The notes under the pieces are model-generated. The model worked only from the letters and a program-made list of their open reading frames with translations, searched no databases and was not told where the DNA came from. From Gracilaria vermiculophylla (lineage: Eukaryota; Rhodophyta; Florideophyceae; Gracilariales; Gracilariaceae), in contig JAHNZQ020003146.1 in assembly GCA_019155205.2 (NCBI GenBank), positions 737,208 to 801,207 of the forward strand: DNA of 64,000 bases, written 5' to 3'. Below are positions 19,718-31,699 of the stretch, piece by piece (the first letter of the stretch is position 1; each line of letters starts with the position of its first letter). Made by a program: the position numbers and the translations under genes.

Positions 19718-22700
19718 TTATGCAAAGTGCTCATCAACTTTGGCTTTCAATGCGTCACAAGATGACTTCGCGTCACCGAGAAGCATGGCTGCGTTCTTTT
19801 CAAAGAAAAGAGGGTTCTCGGCACCCGCATACCCCGCAGCAAGCGATCTCTTCAAAATGTAAACCTGCTTGGCATTCCATACCGGAATTACAGGCATACC
19901 ATACAAGACGCTTTCAGGGTCCTCGGCGGCCAGACTCACAGTATCGTTCGCACCAATTACGAGTGCCACATCTGCTTCCTGAAGAGTGTCACTGATTTCC
20001 TCCATTTCGTGAACAATATCGTAGGGAACACCCGCTTCCGCGAGCAAGACGTTCAGTTGTCCAGGCATGCGCCCTGCCACTGGATGGATCGCAAAGGAAA
20101 CATCAATATCTCCTCTCTCTCTGAGGGTCTTCACCATATCAGCAATAGCGTATTGCGCATTTGCTACAGCAAGTCCATAGCCGGGAACAATGACTATCTT
20201 CTTCGCCATAACCAATGAATCGGCCACCGATGGCACGTCTGCTTCAACATGCTCTAAAACGGGACCTCCGGATGCATCCTTCTTTTTCGTGCTAGACCCG
20301 TATCCGCCTAAAATAACATTTGCAAGACTGCGATTCATCGACTTGCACATAATATAGCTTAATATTCCACCAGAAGACGCAATCAATGCACCAATAATAG
20401 TCAAGAGATCGTTGTTGAGAAGAAAGCCTTCACAAACCAATGCAATGCCGCTATATGAATTCAACAAAGTGATAACTACAGGCATATCAGCTCCACCAAT
20501 ACTTGCTGTCATGTGCGCGCCCATGATGCCAGCCATTGCGGTGGAGCCCCCAAGACACGCGATACCGACGCTAGGGTTCCCGGAAGCCAAGAATACAAGT
20601 CCTCCGAGGGCATTTCCTGCTGCTAAGCCTGTGTTAATGGAGTTCTTGTTTGGCAAATCCATGGGGGCTGACTTTAAGAGCCCATGAAGCTTTCCAAACG
20701 CAGTAGCAGAACCAGTTAGAGTTACAGCACCAACAAATGTTCCGAGATATGTGGAAATCTTATGTACAAGATCCAAATGAGATGGATCCGCCGTGGCAAG
20801 GAAAGACGCGGCTGAAGTTGTGACAGCGGCAAGTCCAACCAAACTATGAAATGCTGCCACCATCTGAGGAAGCTCTGTTATTTTCATTCTTTGAGCAATC
20901 AAATTTCCTAACGCTCCACCAGCTCCTAATGTTCCAAGCATCTGCATAAAAAGAGGAAACGGAGTGGGGGTTGCAGCCAAAGCTGTCGCAATACCTCCTC
21001 CCACCCCCATCATACCAAGAGCAGTTCCAAGTCTAGCCGTCTTTTGCTGCGCCAAACAGGCAATGGAGCCGATACACGCTACCGAAGAGGCCAGGTACGC
21101 CATGCTAGCCATTTCAGACGCTCCTAATCCAATTCCAAGCGCTGATCCAACTGCTAGAACACCCGCGGGATACTTGTATACATCATTATGTTCCTCAGGG
21201 TCTCCGGGCCGCTTGAACATATCTAACATTCGTTGGGTAACTCGAAAGCCACCTCCAATATTCACAGCAGAAGCAAAAACAGCGGATGTAGCGAGAGTAG
21301 CAGCGGTTGTGTCAGGAAGAAAGCCGCCGCTCATGCACATAAGTCCACCGACAGCAGTTAGTCCCGATATCGCGTTTGTCACACTCATGAGAGGTGAGTG
21401 CAAAGCTGGTGCGACTCCCCACACGGTTTGATACCCGCAAACGCTAGCCAATCCAAACTTAGCCACCATGGCTGATGTGGCGGGGTTTGGAGAAAGTACA
21501 CCTAAGGCCAGAGCTCCTCCAACAGCTCCAGAAGTCATCATTGCACTGCTCATGGCTTCTTGACGTGGATCAACAACGATTTGTGGAACAACAGGTTTCG
21601 TCGTAGCTTTTGGTGGTGGTGGGGGCGGAAGTGGAGGAGCCGGCCACATGTTTTTACCCCCCTCTGTGATAAGTGCGCCGCGAACGGCTTGATCTTCGTG
21701 ATCTATGAGGAACTCGCCCTTGGTTTTCTTCGAATGTGGACCCATGCTGAGAAAGAACTTGGTTATGTTGTTCGAGTACAGAGTGGAGCTTTGAGTCGCC
21801 AATCGAGAAGGAAGGTCGGTGTATCCAATGCATGTAACGCCATTTGGTGACTTCCATATTTCCCCAGGAACAGTTGTTTCTATGTTCCCTCCGGCTTCTG
21901 CAGCCAAATCAACTGTGACGCTTCCGGGCTTCATGCTTTCGACCATATCTTTTGTGATTAGTACCGGAGCTCTCTTTCCTGGAATGAGCGCGGTGGAAAT
22001 GATGATATCAGTATCTTTAGATACCTTCCTAAATAACTCAAGCTGCGCTTGTTTGTACTCCTCAGACATTTCTTTGGCATAACCGCCAGCACCTTCACCA
22101 CTTTCTTTGATATCGACCTTCAAGAAATCGGCACCCAAACTCTTTGCTTGTTCCTCAACGGCGGCCCGAGTATCAAAAACCCTTACAATAGCACCCATGT
22201 TCTTAGCAGTCCCAATGGCGCTCAAACCAGCAACACCACCGCCGATAACAAGAACTTTTGCAGGAGGGATCTTGCCGGCAGCGGTGATTTGACCCGTGAA
22301 GAACCTTCCGAACACATTTGCAGCCTCTATGACAGCGCGATATCCTGCAATGTTTGCCATTGAGCTGAGGGTGTCAAAAGCTTGAGCGCGGCTCAGTGTT
22401 CTGGGAATACAATCCATTGCAACTGTGGTAGATCTGTGCTGCAGAAGCTTATCGACAAGTTCTTGATTAACAGCTGGCTGAATGTGGCTGATGAGAACGC
22501 CGTTTTGCTTCAGCTTTGACACTTCTGTAGGAGTCATGGGACGGATGCGCATGACAACATCAGCGAGCAACGCGTCATCCCTAGACACAATCTGTGCCCC
22601 TGCCTCGGCGTAAGCGTCATCATCAAACTGGCTACGAATGCCTGCACCTCTCTCCACCAGCACAGAGGCGAGGCCCGCCTTCTTCAGAGTGGCAACGCCG

Positions 22701-22885
22701 GCAGGAGTGATTGCAACGCGAGCCTCGGACTTGAGAGTCTCTGCAGGAACTCCGACAGATAGCTTCGAGTACGGAGTAGCATCATTAACAGCCGGTTTTG
22801 CGGCCGGAAGTGAAGATGATGCACGAATGCGCAGACGTAAGTGACGTGCAGGGCGCAACAAGGTTATGTAACGCGAAAACGACAT
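19718..22885 (-). CDS. NAD(P) transhydrogenase, single-chain proton-pumping type
   Basis: The 1055-residue protein transfers hydride between NADH and NADP+ coupled to proton movement across a membrane. Order: a basic Arg/Ser-rich N-terminus (about 45 aa, probably an organelle targeting peptide). Then the NAD(H) domain I ([57 protein letters not shown]), a Pro-rich linker ([12 protein letters not shown]), about a dozen hydrophobic segments of domain II, and the NADP(H) domain III ([62 protein letters not shown]). Domain order is that of animal NNT (PntA fused to PntB). The start at 22885 was chosen because the frame further upstream has no ATG. Whether it works in mitochondria or plastids is not resolved. 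Confidence 0.95.
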   Translation of the reverse strand: MSFSRYITLLRPARHLRLRIRASSSLPAAKPAVNDATPYSKLSVGVPAETLKSEARVAITPAGVATLKKAGLASVLVERGAGIRSQFDDDAYAEAGAQIVSRDDALLADVVMRIRPMTPTEVSKLKQNGVLISHIQPAVNQELVDKLLQHRSTTVAMDCIPRTLSRAQAFDTLSSMANIAGYRAVIEAANVFGRFFTGQITAAGKIPPAKVLVIGGGVAGLSAIGTAKNMGAIVRVFDTRAAVEEQAKSLGADFLKVDIKESGEGAGGYAKEMSEEYKQAQLELFRKVSKDTDIIISTALIPGKRAPVLITKDMVESMKPGSVTVDLAAEAGGNIETTVPGEIWKSPNGVTCIGYTDLPSRLATQSSTLYSNNITKFFLSMGPHSKKTKGEFLIDHEDQAVRGALITEGGKNMWPAPPLPPPPPPKATTKPVVPQIVVDPRQEAMSSAMMTSGAVGGALALGVLSPNPATSAMVAKFGLASVCGYQTVWGVAPALHSPLMSVTNAISGLTAVGGLMCMSGGFLPDTTAATLATSAVFASAVNIGGGFRVTQRMLDMFKRPGDPEEHNDVYKYPAGVLAVGSALGIGLGASEMASMAYLASSVACIGSIACLAQQKTARLGTALGMMGVGGGIATALAATPTPFPLFMQMLGTLGAGGALGNLIAQRMKITELPQMVAAFHSLVGLAAVTTSAASFLATADPSHLDLVHKISTYLGTFVGAVTLTGSATAFGKLHGLLKSAPMDLPNKNSINTGLAAGNALGGLVFLASGNPSVGIACLGGSTAMAGIMGAHMTASIGGADMPVVITLLNSYSGIALVCEGFLLNNDLLTIIGALIASSGGILSYIMCKSMNRSLANVILGGYGSSTKKKDASGGPVLEHVEADVPSVADSLVMAKKIVIVPGYGLAVANAQYAIADMVKTLRERGDIDVSFAIHPVAGRMPGQLNVLLAEAGVPYDIVHEMEEISDTLQEADVALVIGANDTVSLAAEDPESVLYGMPVIPVWNAKQVYILKRSLAAGYAGAENPLFFEKNAAMLLGDAKSSCDALKAKVDEHFA

Positions 22886-24384
22886 GGTTGTTTCGCCACT
22901 GGCGATGCACAACTTGCCGATTAGGTATTACACTTTGATCCGTGTGTGTGGTCTACCTAAGGCGAGGCCATCACTTTTGCGGGCGGATTGAACGAATATG
23001 TTGATGATACTTGCGGCACCTCAATCGAACCTAAACTAGTGCGCGTAGATGTTGAATGTTGGTGCTCCAAAGCGGCTGATGAGCTTTTCTACGACAATAT
23101 GACAATATTGCGCGTAGCGATAGTTGTATTGAGTCATTGGGTCATCTTTGGCCACTGGAAAGGTTTCAAAGTGATTGGCAAGAATTGAGATCCAGAAATG
23201 CGAACGAATAAAAACCAGCCAGGTGGTACCAGTTCTGCTGGTACAGAGAGAAGGCGGGCTGCAGAGGTAAATTACGAAAAGGCTTCGACTGACAGACTTC
23301 CTCGAGCAGGCGCCACGTGATTGAATAGAAGCATAGAAATTGCCCACAATGAGTGCAAAGCTACCGTTCAGGCATTCACCATGGTTGTATTTCCACCTTT
23401 AAAGGCTTTGGGCGATATTTTCCCTGTAAATGGGTGAAGCGAACGACATATTACTTTTGCACTTGAGTCAAAGATGATTCTTCTTGCTTCGATTTCAGTA
23501 AAATTAGAAGCTTGTTGAGAGCAATTCAACCTAATACAAAACTTTTATTCAGCCCAACACTTTGGGTTATGACATCTTAAAAATGTCCGCGGGAAGACGA
23601 ATACAGCAAGCCATAGAATTAGGGGTTTCTCCGATGTAGAAAATATGACAAGAACATTAAATGATTTGTGGATGCGTAGGGAGTTGGAATACAAATTCCG
23701 GAGGTACGTAAAGGCGATGAATAAAGCGGCAAGTCGATGTCCCAAAATTTTCATCTGAGCGAAGGATTTACAAGCTAACATTTGTTATCAATGAGAATAA
23801 ATTGTACAGATTATCTATGTCCATGCTGTGCTGTGCTGTGCCTACCCCAGTTGTCAAACCAAAAGCCTTTCTAGCGATACTCCTCCAAGATGGACGTAAC
23901 ACATGTACTCTGCAGTTTATGCATCACCGAAATGAGTTGAACACAGCAACTATCATTTCAACCAGGGATGAACCCGGAAGGAGGTCTGTACAATTCATTG
24001 CAATGTCCCCTCAGTATGATCAACAGTATTTTATAGTGCGATTTATTTTTCTTTCCGGCAAACCCTATGCATCTCAACGAACGCTGTGGTGGTGCATGTC
24101 ATCTCCCGCGAAATAGCACATCCGTGCTCTAGCTAGCTAGACTTCTTTTGTCGTTGAGCTAGAACCGGCAATTTGGAGTCCGTCTCGGACCTGCCCACCG
24201 TCGCCCCGCATATCGCCGTGAATCTTCTATCACTTTCTTCCGTGTTGTCTTACGTTCGGCTCCAACGCAATTGTTCGGCGTTCGGTATACAGAGCTAGCA
24301 CTTGAGCATCTCACGGTTCCTCGTCCTTTCGTTTAATTCGGAGTATCAAGTTGGTCTGGAAATCAAGCATCACTTCGAGCTCTA
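22886..24384. other. Intergenic, ~1.5 kb between divergent genes
   Basis: No credible ORF is seen. It should contain the promoters of the transhydrogenase (minus) and the lumenal pentapeptide protein (plus). A short GTGCTGTGCTGTGC-type repeat lies near 23825-23840. No TATA-like element could be placed with confidence. Confidence 0.5.
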
Positions 24385-25011
24385 ATGATGATGTTTATCA
24401 CATCAGTTTCACTTCAAGCAAGTGCTTGGCTCAACCGTTCCACTCTCAAAGGTGCAACTGCATGCAAACGCAGCAACACCGCCACAATGAGCGCCACAAA
24501 GAGCAATGACATACCCCGCCGAATCGCGACGGTCATAACTGCTCTAGCTGCGTCAGCTTCTTTAACCCTGGCGCCATCGCAAGCTGTTTCAGGGGGTGGA
24601 AAGGATTTTGCATCCCAAAACTGGACTGGGCAGACTTTTCACGGCTCATATTCCGGTAAGGACTTCTCTGGTGGTCTCTTCCGCGGATGCGATTTTGCCG
24701 GTAGCGACTTGACCAATACTCGTTTCTTTAAGGCTGAACTGCGGGAAGCGAATATGACAGGAGCGAATTTAAGCTATTCAAGCATTGAAGCGGCCATTTT
24801 GAGGGACACCAATTTACAGGATGCTGTTATGGTCGGCTCGTACATCTCTGATAGTATATTAGACGTTGCTAGCATAGAGAATGCTGACTTCACCGATGCG
24901 TTAATAAGTCCTGAAAGTGCCATTGTCAAGCTTTGCGAGAGAGAAGATGCCAAAGGTGTGAACTCAATCACAGGGGCTTCAACCAGAGAAAGTCTCATGT
25001 GTCCCGAATAA
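24385..25011 (+). CDS. Thylakoid-lumen pentapeptide-repeat protein
   Basis: The 208-residue protein has a bipartite targeting presequence: a Ser/Thr/Lys-rich stroma-type part, then PRRIATVITALAASASLTL ending at an APSQAVS-type cleavage site. The twin Arg before the hydrophobic core fits Tat-pathway import into the lumen. The mature part has tandem pentapeptides (A/C-D/N-L/F-x-x), e.g. FSGGLFRGCDFAGSDLTN, ANMTGANLSYSS, AILRDTNLQDAVM and ENADFTDALIS, which build a right-handed quadrilateral beta-helix. It ends with a two-Cys tail (KLCERED, SLMCPE) typical of lumenal TL15/TL17-type proteins; the two Cys could form a disulfide. The biochemical role of the family is unknown. Its presence is the clearest sign that the host has plastids. 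The first of three clustered ATG codons was used. Confidence 0.85.
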   Translation: MMMFITSVSLQASAWLNRSTLKGATACKRSNTATMSATKSNDIPRRIATVITALAASASLTLAPSQAVSGGGKDFASQNWTGQTFHGSYSGKDFSGGLFRGCDFAGSDLTNTRFFKAELREANMTGANLSYSSIEAAILRDTNLQDAVMVGSYISDSILDVASIENADFTDALISPESAIVKLCEREDAKGVNSITGASTRESLMCPE

Positions 25012-26460
25012 GAGACCATGGGTTTCCCTCTACTTCTGTTCGTACTGGGTGGGTAAGGAGACAAATAGATAAAAGACTCTTGCACACACTGCATTTTGAC
25101 AGTTTCCTTATGTTTATTTTCCACCGATACCTTCGAAGTTTCTGTGGTAGTACAAGCTCGTTGACCTATTCTGCAAGCCCTTCTCCTCCCAGCCAAATTT
25201 CTGTTGTGAATATCCACATATGCTCGATGATGGCGTAAGCATTGAAATAATAACACCTATCGCTGACAACAAACAATTCTTTTCCTCTCAATATCTTCAG
25301 TGAGTTCCGGGAAGCAACAGTGCCAGATGAAGCTTGAGACCCTTGACGTATGTACTCAAGCTAAATTTGCCATGCATAGAACAGTAAACTACACGATGAG
25401 CGCCATGTTACTACGGCTCATTTTTGGCCTCGAGGTGGGTTCTATAATTTCATTTGTTTCATATTGAACGATGAGTTCGGGCTGTATTATTCCACGTAAG
25501 AATGAATTGTCAATATAAAAGCAATTCTGTGCGCCGAACGGATGGCGTGGGTCTGAACAAACTAGAGCATCATGTCTACTACCGAGATAGAAAGATGCCG
25601 ATGGGAAACTAGAGAACGAAGATATGCAGTCATCAGGTCTTCATTTCGACATTGAACACCTTCTGCATGTACACCTCAGTACATGATCGCCGGGAACTAA
25701 CTTTATTTCGTTTTGGTGGCAATGCGACCACAAAGGAGGACATAGATCAAATTGAGTCTCGATATCGCTCCGATGGGTGTTAAGGCTAGATGCAGTGACG
25801 GAACGGAACATATGAACCTGAGAGAACGAAAAGGCGATTTGAAGAAACAATGCAGGAAACCCAGAGCTTCTGATCCCTCCGTAAACGCGAACGCTGTTTT
25901 CGGAATTGTCTTGTACGAATGGTGGACTGAGAGCTCCAAGTCTTTTGTAAAGGAAACGAAGTTTCCTTTAGAAAAAGACTCTATTTGCAAGATGGAGGGG
26001 AACGTGGCACTTAACTTGATGTGATAGGCTTTTCCTCGACGGTGAGAGCGAAAGCGCTCTGATGGGCATCTGATATTCTGACCAAAGATCGCGGACGCTA
26101 TCTATTGGCGAATGATTATGATGATTTGTCCCACTCGTGCACACTAGGAGATGAGCACCTACAGACATTTACGGCGTTACTGGGCGGCGAAAAAAAAAGT
26201 TTTCTTTATTGGATGCTCTGATGACGTCATTTTGGAAGGCTTCAAAAGATGCTCGGGAGCATACTGGAGGTCTTGATTTATGCACAGGCTAGATTCTCTT
26301 GGGGTGTAGACAAGGTACTCTGCACTCTGTACATGCTGAGAAACGCTTTCCTGTCTTGGCCTTGGAATGATAAAGCGACCAGGAAATCTTGTTTAAACGC
26401 GTGGGTGTCCCCAATCTACTGAGCAACAGTTAATCCAGTTTAATAGAAACGTTCTTGGGC
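25012..26460. other. Intergenic, ~1.45 kb
   Basis: No credible gene on either strand. Short ORFs near 25750-26020 have no recognisable features. Probably the 3' region of the lumenal protein gene and the 5' region of the GH31 gene. Confidence 0.5.
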
Positions 26461-28476
26461 ATGTTTGAGGCTCCGGAGGAATTGACGATAACCAGCCCCG
26501 ATGGTGTCTGCAAGCTTCAGGTATCCTTGGTCTTCGATAATCCGACACTAACGCTCATTCATAAGACCCGGCACCTCGTCACTACCACGGTTTCGCTTCC
26601 TGCATTGACCTTTCCGGATCGCCCGTTTCTGACTATTGATGCCAAGACAGACACCCATTGTTTTTCCCAGCAAGACACAGGCCTCTACATCACTCCAATA
26701 GCCCCATCATCTTTTCGCGTGAACGCATTTACCACCACTGAAACGGTTACCGCCCGAATACCGATTGCCAGTGAAAACTGGTTCGGTTTAGGTCATCTAA
26801 TGCACCAGCATTGGCCTTTGAACCGAGCTAGACTGGAACATGGTCCTTTCTACCCGTTCGATAACGGCCCTAACGGAATATGTACTCTACTGGAACCGAC
26901 GTTGTATAGCTCCCACGGAGTGGCTGTTCACGTTGATGATCGAAGCTCATGTTTTCATTTAGCCTTTAATGGTACTCCTAGACATGAGTTGTCGTCCAAG
27001 CCGTTATGCTGGGGAACAGGGGTTGCTAACTTCACGCGGGACATTTTGCCGTTCGCTGACGACGGAAAAGGAGATGGTACCATCACGCTTCAAAGCCGTG
27101 CCAGATACGACTGGCCGCATGTACGACACCCGTGGCTTTCTTCTACATCCCTGCCAAACTCCCCAAATTTGATTTTCACTCTTACGGGAAGCAAAAATGT
27201 CAAGGAAGCTTGTGAGAAAGGTTTACGTAGCATTCAAACCGCATTCGGTTCTCGAGAAATGCCGAGCGCTGGCCTGTTACAAGATCCTATATGGAGTACT
27301 TGGGCGCGGTTTAAGGCTGAAGTTACTCAGAGAGATGTGATAGCTTTTGCAAAAGAAATTGTCCAACGTGGTTTGCCTCGTTCTGTTATGGGTATTGACG
27401 ATAGATGGAGCACTAAGTATGGAGACTTTCAATTTGATTCCGAGAAGTTTCCGGACCCGAAAGCCATGGTTGACCAGCTTCACAACTTGGGCTTCCTCGT
27501 CACTCTGTGGGTAACTCCATTCGCCGATTTGGATTCCGTGGCTGTCACATCTGAGGAAACGGCAAAGTTTTTTGTAAAGACCCGCAACGGACAAGTAGGC
27601 AGTTTTGCATGGTGGCAACCAACCAAGGTTGCCGCTATAAATCTGTCTGATCTTCGCGCCAGGGTTTGGATCACAAATCGGCTTCGTAGATTAATGGAGG
27701 ACTACGGGATCGACGGTTTCAAGTTTGATGCCGGTGAGCCAAGCTTTTTACCCGAGGATGCCGCAGTTCAAGATATTCTCGAATCTCCCAATGAATACAC
27801 ACGATCCTGGATTAAACACATAGTTCCAATTGCGCGTGTGTCAGAAGTAAGGGCAGGCGTTCGAGGATGTCAAAATGTACCAACTTTGTTCAGGTTATTT
27901 GATCGTTTCTCAACGTGGAATCTACAAAATGGTCTGGCAAGTGTTTTAGCTGCACTTCTCACTGCCGGGATCCTCGGTTATCCTTTCTGCATCCCAGACT
28001 ACATCGCTGGGAACGCGTATGGTGACGAAGTTCCATGCGAGGAACTGATGATTCGCTGGGCGCAGGCAAGCGTTGCCATGCCAGCGTTACAATTCAGTAT
28101 ACCTCCATGGCAGTTTGGGAACAAATGTGACCGGCTCTGTCAGGAAGCTTTGAAATGGAGGCAAAAGTTCTTCTGGAAGTATATCAGACGATACCTGAGA
28201 AGTGCTGCGGAGAACTACACACCTATCTGTCGTCCCATGTGGTGGATCAGGGGCCCAGAGGATATTTATGATCAGTTCCTCATTGGAAATGATGTGATTG
28301 TGGCGCCGGTCGTCACTAAGGGTCAGAGGCGACGGAATGTTTTCATTCCACATGGCTTCTGGAAAAGGGTTGACCTGATGACTGGAACGGCTACAGGTAA
28401 ACGCATAAAGGGTCCTGCTTGGTACTACGACGTCAGCGCTGATCTTCATGAGATGCCCACTTACGTACGTGGCTAG
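26461..28476 (+). CDS. Glycoside hydrolase family 31, MYORG-like subgroup
   Basis: The 671-residue protein has an N-terminal beta-sandwich (ENWFGLGHLMHQHWPLNRA, FDNGPNGICTLLEPTLY) followed by a TIM barrel. The barrel shows SVMGIDDRWSTKYGDFQFD, LGFLVTLWVTPFADLDS, YGIDGFKFDAGEPSFLP (the Asp of KFDAGE is the expected nucleophile), TWNLQNGLASVLAALLTAG, CIPDYIAGN and MPALQFSIPPWQFG. C-terminal small beta-domains end with VIVAPVVTKGQRRRNVFIP. This subgroup includes human MYORG, an alpha-galactosidase, so alpha-galactoside cleavage is a possible but unproven activity. I see no signal peptide, so it could be cytosolic or use an unusual route. The first ATG of the frame is 26461. Confidence 0.9.
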   Translation: MFEAPEELTITSPDGVCKLQVSLVFDNPTLTLIHKTRHLVTTTVSLPALTFPDRPFLTIDAKTDTHCFSQQDTGLYITPIAPSSFRVNAFTTTETVTARIPIASENWFGLGHLMHQHWPLNRARLEHGPFYPFDNGPNGICTLLEPTLYSSHGVAVHVDDRSSCFHLAFNGTPRHELSSKPLCWGTGVANFTRDILPFADDGKGDGTITLQSRARYDWPHVRHPWLSSTSLPNSPNLIFTLTGSKNVKEACEKGLRSIQTAFGSREMPSAGLLQDPIWSTWARFKAEVTQRDVIAFAKEIVQRGLPRSVMGIDDRWSTKYGDFQFDSEKFPDPKAMVDQLHNLGFLVTLWVTPFADLDSVAVTSEETAKFFVKTRNGQVGSFAWWQPTKVAAINLSDLRARVWITNRLRRLMEDYGIDGFKFDAGEPSFLPEDAAVQDILESPNEYTRSWIKHIVPIARVSEVRAGVRGCQNVPTLFRLFDRFSTWNLQNGLASVLAALLTAGILGYPFCIPDYIAGNAYGDEVPCEELMIRWAQASVAMPALQFSIPPWQFGNKCDRLCQEALKWRQKFFWKYIRRYLRSAAENYTPICRPMWWIRGPEDIYDQFLIGNDVIVAPVVTKGQRRRNVFIPHGFWKRVDLMTGTATGKRIKGPAWYYDVSADLHEMPTYVRG

Positions 28477-29212
28477 ACAGAATGAATGTCTTTCGCAAGG
28501 AAAGCAAGCAGATTGCATTGACCCGAAATTTCTCTCCAGGCGCATGAGGTGTGAGTGGAATGGCGAATGAAACGAACCAAGACAACCCCGCTTGGCTTTT
28601 TAAGCAAGAAAAGCATGTGAACGTCGAAACCCCTACTAGTTGTCAGCCATTACCAAAATACTTTTATGAAGAAGACGAGGACACCCATATGTGTGGTGGA
28701 ATCTGGTGCCACTAAGGCACTGTCCAAGCAGCAATGCGTGGATTGACTACACTTTTGTTTCCGTTGGCTAAGACTGGAGACCGGGTTCATTATTTGACTT
28801 GTACATGGGGGACTCGTTGATTTCTGGACGTTTGTGATATCAGCTCCTAGTGTTGTATAGTTGAGTATCAAAGGAACGCATAACCATATGGTTAGACCTT
28901 AGACAGCTGGATCACAGCCAGTGTATGTGGTATGAACGATCTTTGCTTCGCGGGCAGCCCCCTTTGGAACAAGGTGCCATTGTCTGCGATTGATGTTGGA
29001 TGTTGTTCCTCTTTATCTCAAGAGGCAATCGTACGGCATGCGCGAGCCTGGACGCGGACAGTGAATTCTGATCCATCTCTAGTTTGGACCGAAGACAACA
29101 CAACCAATTTTCTGTAGTTGCAGTCTCAAAAATACATCGACCGAATCTCATTCCCTTTTGAAGTTTCAAGTTTTACATGGCATCTATAGCCTCTCTCTAT
29201 ATTTAATACGAT
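28477..29212. other. Intergenic between convergent genes
   Basis: About 0.74 kb between the GH31 and ABC transporter stop codons. It holds only the two 3' regions; no gene is seen. Confidence 0.5.
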
Positions 29213-31207
29213 TCATGAACACAAAGGCTGAGTTACAACTTCATCACGCTCTTTCTGCGTGATATCGTCGAGCTCCCATTGCCCAGCACGAAGCCGTAGA
29301 ATTCTATCATGATAGCCCAGCAAAGTGGGGCGATGACCAACACTGACAACCGACGCTCCCATTCCAGTTACTAAGTCATACATTAGCTTCTCAATTTGAA
29401 CACTCAAGGCACTGGTACCTTCATCAATAATTGCCACCCCAGTTCCCGATAGAAATAATCTTGCAAATTGTAATCGTTGTTGTTCACCGAGACTCAGAAC
29501 CTCTCCCCAATCCATGACGGCATCCAGACCCCCCATTCTCGAAGGTAGTTTAGCCAAATGAACGAGATCTAATGCGCGAAGCAAGGCACCATCCGTTATG
29601 TTCGATGTTTTGGCATCCTTCGGGTAAACTAGATTATCACGCAGAGATCCTAAAGTGCAATAGGGCTTTTGTGGAAGAAAGAAGACTCCATTATCATCGG
29701 GGCACGTGACCGAGCCATATCCATTTGTCCATAATCCTGCTATAGCCCTTAAAAGAGATGATTTCCCGTTACCAGACGGGCCACAAACCAGCAGACGCTC
29801 ACCCGGTGAGAGGGTGAAAGACAAATTATCTATCAGTTTTCTTGGCATCTCATCATCAGGGGTGAACAATGTGAGATTTTGCACGGACAATGACCGACAC
29901 CGTCCAGGAATCTTGTTGAGAATAATACCACCACGATGGCCTCGCCCCTTTATGGGAGCTTTATCGGAATGGGTGCCAAATGTCTTCTTCTCTTCCGCAA
30001 TATTGTGCTCAAGTGCTTGTACAAATTGAGCGAGTCGATCAATGCCGGCTCCAAACTGGCTCAAACTATCGAAACGATTGACCACAAGACTAAGGTCGTC
30101 AAGAATGTGTGAGAATGCACTGAAGCTTTGTGTTACGCTGCCCAGTTCTATGGCCCCTGAGAAATACCTTGGGGCGACGCAAATGGCCGGCAGTATGCGA
30201 ACAGCGTATTTGTAACCTGTTTGCAAGAAACCGACTTGCTTGCGAAGATTGATAACGTCTCCCATATTCTCGAGGGCCGACTTTAACCGGCGTTTGATTT
30301 CAGCTTCCTCTCTTCGCTCACCGTTGAAGAACGCTATGCTCTCCGCGTTCTCCCGCATTCGAATCAAACCGTATCGGAGATCCGCCTCGCGGACAATTTG
30401 GTTGTAGTTGAGACCAATGAGCCGTTTTCCCAAAACTGTGGTTAAATACGTGCCCGTGGATGCATAAATGAGAAGAACTAAAAACAGATAGGGGTAGATA
30501 GAGAACAGAATGGCGGAAAATGAAACCAAGTCGATGGCCGACACGAGCAATGTCAACACCAGAGCGATTGATTCAGTTGTAAACGAGTTGAGGTCCTGCG
30601 CAATGCGCTGGTCTGGATTGTCGACTGCTTCAAGAGTATAGAAGTTACGATTGGAGCAGTACTGATTCAGAATTCTGTCGGTGATCCACTCTCTCCAACG
30701 CAGTGCGCACCTGTCCCGAAAATATTGGTAGTACACTACAACGGGAGTGAAAACAATCAGTGTAACAAAGAAGATTTCAGCCTGATGGTAGAAGAGTTCT
30801 GTGTTCTTGGTGTTGAGCGCGGTCCAGAAGTCGCGCGATACGAACGAGAACAGGACTGAGACGCCAGACTGCAGGAAGGTGAGAGCGACGACACCTGCAA
30901 AATCTCGCCTCGCTTGCTTCTCTGCTTTCCAGTATGGAAGCGCTAAGCGGGAGAAAAGAGATAGGAGGCGACCTACCTCACGTCGCTTCCGCTCTGCATC
31001 TGTTTCTTTCACAGGTGTTTTTTTATCAGCACCGTTCGCTGACGGCTTTGGATCCTGCAATGAGGATTTTGGGGTTATTGTTCTGCTTTGCCTCACTTGT
31101 ACTCGTCTTGACGCGCATCGCTGCCATGGTGTTACTTGGCAGAGGCGATTGTGCGAGAGTAGGGAAGGGGTGAAGGAGGACGCAAAGGCAACGGGGGGGA
31201 TGCTCAT
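29213..31207 (-). CDS. ABC transporter, subfamily D type, probably plastid
   Basis: A 664-residue half-transporter. The N-terminal ~75 residues are rich in Ser, Arg and Val without acidic residues (transit-like). Then comes a six-segment ABC_membrane_2 domain (ALTFLQSGVSVLFSFVSRDF, IFFVTLIVFTPVVVYYQYF, LVLTLLVSAIDLVSFSAILF). It holds the D-family loop NPDQRIAQDLNSFT and RMRENAESIAFFNGERREE. The ATPase domain has Walker A GPSGNGKSSLL, signature LSLGEQQRLQFAR, Walker B GVAIIDEGTSAL and H-loop SVGHRP, all intact. Half-transporters of this type dimerise; peroxisomal members move acyl-CoAs, while plant chloroplast ABCD2 and bacterial BacA/SbmA/YddA-like relatives have unclear cargo. The start at 31207 is the first ATG. 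It shares a ~490-bp divergent region with the PabA-PabB gene. Confidence 0.9.
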   Translation of the reverse strand: MSIPPVAFASSFTPSLLSHNRLCQVTPWQRCASRRVQVRQSRTITPKSSLQDPKPSANGADKKTPVKETDAERKRREVGRLLSLFSRLALPYWKAEKQARRDFAGVVALTFLQSGVSVLFSFVSRDFWTALNTKNTELFYHQAEIFFVTLIVFTPVVVYYQYFRDRCALRWREWITDRILNQYCSNRNFYTLEAVDNPDQRIAQDLNSFTTESIALVLTLLVSAIDLVSFSAILFSIYPYLFLVLLIYASTGTYLTTVLGKRLIGLNYNQIVREADLRYGLIRMRENAESIAFFNGERREEAEIKRRLKSALENMGDVINLRKQVGFLQTGYKYAVRILPAICVAPRYFSGAIELGSVTQSFSAFSHILDDLSLVVNRFDSLSQFGAGIDRLAQFVQALEHNIAEEKKTFGTHSDKAPIKGRGHRGGIILNKIPGRCRSLSVQNLTLFTPDDEMPRKLIDNLSFTLSPGERLLVCGPSGNGKSSLLRAIAGLWTNGYGSVTCPDDNGVFFLPQKPYCTLGSLRDNLVYPKDAKTSNITDGALLRALDLVHLAKLPSRMGGLDAVMDWGEVLSLGEQQRLQFARLFLSGTGVAIIDEGTSALSVQIEKLMYDLVTGMGASVVSVGHRPTLLGYHDRILRLRAGQWELDDITQKERDEVVTQPLCS

Positions 31208-31699
31208 TGCAGAAAGAGGACAGGTGCCGCGGCAAAAGGCGTGGGCTGGGCAGGCGTCGATGCTATGAATTATCACGCGTTTTGGGGCGGTTCGGCGAGA
31301 CTGCTAACGCCAGCGGGTTTGATCCGCCGCGTTGAGATGCAGAGGCGACAGCGCTGCAAAATTGCATCTGTGGTGATGGCTTCACGTGGCAAATGTGTGG
31401 CCACGCGTGAGTTGCCTTTCGCGCGCAATCCGCCGCCGCGACCTTCCAAGTGTCCCACTGCAGTCTTCGAAGGCGACGGAATGATGGATCAACAGGCGGC
31501 ATCCGTGGACAGCCTAGCCGATCGCCCCGACCGACTGCATTCGTATTGCAAGCTTGGCGACATTCTCTCGGAGCGCGTTGCCAACACGTTTATATGTCCA
31601 ACGAGTCTACGGTCCGCATCGCAGCCCGTCTTGCGACTGCTCTTGCTATACGCAGCTCTCCTCCTACCACGCCCATCAACCCCGAGCTCAACCCCTAGC
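31208..31699. promoter_or_regulatory. Divergent promoter region of ABCD and PabA-PabB genes
   Basis: About 490 bp separate the two oppositely directed start codons. The plus-strand frame is open back to 31241 and could extend the synthase by up to ~150 residues, e.g. as a transit peptide (Arg-rich, with a LLLLYAALLLPRPS stretch just before 31700). That would shrink the promoter. No TATA box was recognised. Confidence 0.5.
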
